From positions 1,240,001 to 1,304,000 of the forward strand of contig CP085832.1 in the NCBI GenBank assembly GCA_020809705.1: a DNA stretch of 64,000 nt, written 5' to 3'. Both the position numbers and the translations under genes were made by a program. The stretch is from Calonectria ilicicola. Taxonomy: Eukaryota > Ascomycota > Sordariomycetes > Hypocreales > Nectriaceae. Positions 60,101 to 64,000 of the stretch are shown here, piece by piece; position 1 is the stretch's first letter; every line of letters starts with the position of its first letter. A model generated the notes under the pieces. It did not search any database. It was not told the origin of the DNA and worked only from the letters and a program-made list of their open reading frames with translations.

Positions 60101-63100
60101 TCATTTTGAAGAAAAAGGAAAAAGTCGGCGCAGACGATGAAAGCCCCCCGGTTTCTCCTTGGGTATTGGGGATTTAATAGCAACCACATGCGGATCCATT
60201 TCAATCCCAATGTGAACTTTCCCGTCTACTCCAATGAATCGCCCAAAGCTGTATGTGCGTGCGTCGCGGCCTGGGATTTTTTTGTATGAGGGGCTCGCAA
60301 GTCGACTGGATGCGATATATGGAATTAAGGAACCCAATGATGTAGGTAGGCGAGGTAAGATGAGCCCCGTAGGTCGGGCATAGAAAATGAATGCGGCAAT
60401 CGTATTAATGCCAAGAATGACCACGGCAATAATGAAAGAAGCGTCCTCCATAAATATTCTTGTCTCTGTGCGGGATCGAATGGCTGAAATCGGATCTCCT
60501 GTTTTGTTACTGAAGGCGTTTTGGTTTAGGCTGAGGTATATGGCAAATGTTCGTCGATGAGCGTCATCAATCAATGATGCCATTTTATCTGAATCTGGGA
60601 CCGATGATTTTGGGTCCAGATGGTCTCTAGAGTTTTCGAGGAGTGCTATAAAATAATTCATCCAGTCTCTGGCAGCCGTGTCGTTATGCCCGACAAACTG
60701 ACTTTGACCCCAACGGGAATTCATTGTGTCAAGCAGCGAGTTGGTGGAATCCTCTGATCCCGCATAAGTAGGGGATTTTAGATCACCAGTTTTGTTATAA
60801 TATAGGACATATCCATCCGAGTCAACCGTAAGATTAAAAACGGCCGTTTCCATATAAGGATAACATGCGACGGCACTGGCATCAACTGTTCCGTTGCTGT
60901 CCGTGCCATCACTGGTTCGCCCCCATCCCAAGGCAAGTGGTATGCCGCATACATTTTTACGTATACCATCACCACTCGAGCCGTTAAATGACAGGTACTC
61001 TGCAGCTGATGGGCCCGTGGAGAGATTGTGGGAAGTTTCAACTGAAAACATGTTGGATCGCATGTCGATGCCAATCTGCCTCAAAGGATTGCATGTTTGG
61101 TTAGACGCGGACGGTGCTTTAACAGGTGCTTCGAAGGAACCTAGTCCTGTGCAGTTTGCGGTGGCACCAAACCCTGTTGTCTGAAATGTATATGTATCTC
61201 CGGCCTTGCTAGACTCAGAGAGATTGTACCTCTGAAAGAAGTACTCTTGTGATACCCATGGTGGAAGAGTGGTATCGGATGACATATTTGCCCAGGCGAC
61301 GTATAAATGGTCCAAATTCGCAAACTGGTAGTAGTAGTCAAGAACTCTCCAATCCGAAGGATTGAGGATGAATTCAGGCGCAAAGGTCGGGGATAATGTT
61401 TCCAGATAGTTGGCTGTCGTTGAGCGTTCATTGAATAAGGAACCAAGACCCACAGTAAGCACATTATTGAGCATTGTCATTATGCAAAGTAGCATTAGAA
61501 TAAAGTGTCGTGATTTGAGTGCCCTCCAAATGACGAGTTGAGAAGGGATGGAAGTATATGTTGCATCAATCGAACTTGATGCCTTGGCCTTGCCGTTCGA
61601 GAGATCGCGAAATGGTTGCAACACACATGATAGTCGATTTAGCAGCAGCCAAAATGGCCCAACTAATGTAGCGAAAACAGTAGGAATATAAATTTCCAAA
61701 ATTCGTAATACTTCGAAATTATTTGATGGAAGGGGAAGCCCTAAGACATTGTTAGCCAAGGTCATGATAATTCTTTTTTGACATCTACTAACCACTCAAT
61801 GATTGTTCCTGCTGCTTCAGATATGACAATACAATGATAGCCGCAATTAAAACCATTAAAAATAATATGCCGCTTTCGCGTCTGATGGCAAATGGACGCT
61901 CGGGTTTGTAATGGACTTCCAAATTTGGATCTTGTTCTTCATCTTGGTCCTGAGAACAATGGGAATAGTGAGAGTGCTGACTTTCGGAAGAAGATTCGGA
62001 GTCTCGAAAAAGTAAAATTTTGGTCTGTTTGTTTTCATCATCATATACCATTTTGACCCCATCCTTTCCGAATTCCTTTTTCAACGTCTTTTCACGCTCC
62101 TTATCCATAGATCGGAATGAGCTTAGAAGTTCAGGACTATGCCGCAGAAGATCCATATATCTGCTGATAGAACTCGGGTTCGTATTCAATTTGCTCGGGG
62201 CCGTTCGACAAAACCAAAGTAAACAAGCGGTAATGACAGCGACAAGACAAAGAAAGCCTTCAACAATAGCTGAGAAACGCCGACTGACTACAACGCCGTG
62301 AAGATTAAACTCGACTGAAGCAGTTTCATTAGAAAAGGAAGTGTCGTTGGTGAGTAGACTTTGGAGAGCAATGACAAATAGTGACTGGTGGGCCGTGTTA
62401 TATGCTGAATGGAATATATCGGGATCCGAATATGCTTTGATTGATAAGTTGGTTGCTGCCAGACCAAAACCAATCATGTTGTCTAAAGTAAGAGATTTTT
62501 GTTCAAAACCTCGTCCAGTAAACTTGGGCCATTGTGAAGCGGGTTGTGCACCTGGAGGGTCGGTATCTGGTCGGTCCCAACTCTTCAGGTCTGCATATCC
62601 AACTGAGAGCACATACTCAAATGTGGTTGAATTAAATTCGCTTTCAGATAATGTCTTTCGAGGTTCCAGTTCTTGAATCGAATCTGTATCGGGTACCAAT
62701 GTCTCCGAATCCACAGTAGCAAGCACTTTCTGTGTATAATAACTTGGCTGACAAAACATAACTGTCATGTTTGCAGGTTGTGAGTTTTCTGCTTCTTTTG
62801 GTCCAGCCCATTTCGCATAAAACTGATGCGTAGAATTGACCGTTGCTGGACAACTGGGGCTATTGAAGGCCATGCTATATCGGGTTCCATAATAATAGCC
62901 GTAATAATTCATCACGTTTGATTCACCAGTCGGGATATAATCACTGACGTTACAACCTTGTCCATTAGAGAAGGTCACCACCCGCCCAGTCTGGTTTACA
63001 ACCTTCCCGAGCCAACAATCTAGCTCAGTCCAAAGTTTGGTTGTTGTAGCCGTCCAATTTGATTTCACATCGGTAGGTGAAGGATCATCCTCGACATAGA

Positions 63101-63950
63101 AAGGAAGCAAAGCATACTTTGATGTCGTAAATGAAGGATAGGGTTGGTCAAGCCACGCAACTGCGTAGGCAGTGTTAATATCCGCGGAACCCAAGAGATA
63201 CCTTTGCTGATTCATAGGAACCAAGCCTGATCTCGTTCCGATAGTGGCTGATTTGGTCATTTTGATCGTACCCTCATCCATTATTGTGCCCTGAAAAGGC
63301 GTGATAACCCACAAAACAAGGATTGTAGCAGTTCCAGCAAAAAAGGCAGGCCAGTGTCTTCACTTCGCGTCAGCATTAGGAAAAATTCGCTTTGTGTCAA
63401 ATCATCCTCACCTTCGTTTTGCAGAATTCCAAGGTACCATAGCCAAAAATTGGTATTGATAATCCAAAAACACCGAATCTTGGGCCTTTGTTGATCTTGC
63501 TCCAGAGAGTTGAAACCATGGCTGCATTCTTTTAGCATCTAGGTCGATCCAACTCCAAGTCGTGCTGTACAGAACTGCAGCGATAACTGGCAGATAGAGA
63601 GAACCCAGTTGAGCATATTTCGGAATCGCGTCGGCAGATGATGACAACGCCAAGGCGCCCTGGGCCTTACTTCGCTGGGCCAAGGTCTCAATAGCGGCCG
63701 CAATGAGCAATGTGAGGGCGATGATCGCAGCAAGTATTGGCGATGAAAGAGAGAGAGGCTTCCATCCGTGTCTGTACTCTTCCACACACTCTCCACTCTC
63801 TTCGCTTATTGGTGATATCGGTTGCTTCTTAGGTTTCCTCTGCTCGCCTAGATCCTCAGGCTCAATACGATCGGTACCATGTCTGAACACACTTAGGGCG
63901 ATGTCTGTCTCATACACCCTTTCGGCCACATTCTCCCACATGGACCTCAT
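60101..63950 (-). CDS. DUF3433 integral membrane protein, three exons
   Basis: Exons on the minus strand (63412-63950, 61793-63357, 60101-61740) encode 1247 residues. The joins restore NSAKRRHWPAFFAG and QSLSGLPLPSNN. Two DUF3433 modules are seen: the first at HGWKPLSLSSPILAA to SLYLPVIAAVLYSTTW, the second near ERPFAIRRESGILFLMVL to YIPTVFATLVGPFW, split by intron 2. Large Asn- and Ser-containing loops with glycosylation sequons lie between them, as in the relative at 35-39.8 kb. It lacks that relative's long basic tail. The start at 63950 is the first ATG in a frame that stays open a little further toward the window edge, so an additional upstream exon beyond 64000 cannot be excluded. The function is unknown. 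Confidence 0.8.
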
Positions 63951-64000
63951 GATGGAGACTTTGCCACTCAAACGATGGGAAAGAATTAATGACCAGAAGG

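Overview
The window is nuclear DNA of a filamentous ascomycete (Pezizomycotina, probably a Sordariomycete and perhaps Hypocreales). Genes are split by short introns of roughly 50-100 nt with GTRNGT-type donors, CTAAC/CTGAC-type branch points and YAG acceptors. The families present are also fungal: two Zn2Cys6 regulators, two DUF3433 membrane proteins, an Asp f 4-like secreted protein and a fungal 7TM rhodopsin-domain protein. No rRNA, convincing tRNA or CRISPR was seen. All gene models were spliced by hand, so exon borders are inferences from splice motifs plus reading-frame continuity.

Layout. (1) 0.5-9.5 kb is an accessory, AT-richer stretch: an alkaline ceramidase, a cytochrome P450, a 383-bp MITE with 46-bp inverted repeats and a perfect 8-bp target duplication, a short-chain dehydrogenase, a tiny two-exon gene and an SMP-30-like beta-propeller protein. 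(2) 9.6-25 kb is a compact housekeeping block: FIP1 (mRNA 3'-end processing) divergent from NUP49 (FG nucleoporin), RPC31 (RNA polymerase III) divergent from an HSM3/PSMD5-like proteasome chaperone, SEC7 (Golgi Arf-GEF), and the mitochondrial pyruvate dehydrogenase E2. (3) 25-27.7 kb shows no gene. (4) 27.7-32.4 kb holds two unrelated Zn2Cys6 transcription factors in tandem, followed convergently by a DUF1308 protein. (5) 35.1-39.8 kb is an intronless 1586-residue DUF3433 membrane protein. (6) 39.8-51.6 kb is gene-sparse; the only supported gene is the isolated Asp f 4-like secreted protein at 47.1-47.9 kb. (7) 51.6-64 kb has a DUF7025-type AAA ATPase, a seven-exon 7TM protein and a second DUF3433 protein, all on the minus strand and separated by 1.8-2.1 kb spacers.

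The housekeeping genes act in separate pathways and are neighbours probably because of conserved micro-synteny. P450, SDR and the propeller protein could form a small tailoring set, but no polyketide, peptide or terpene synthase lies in the window. The best candidates for something undescribed are the MITE and the gene-sparse 40-51 kb region around the secreted protein.
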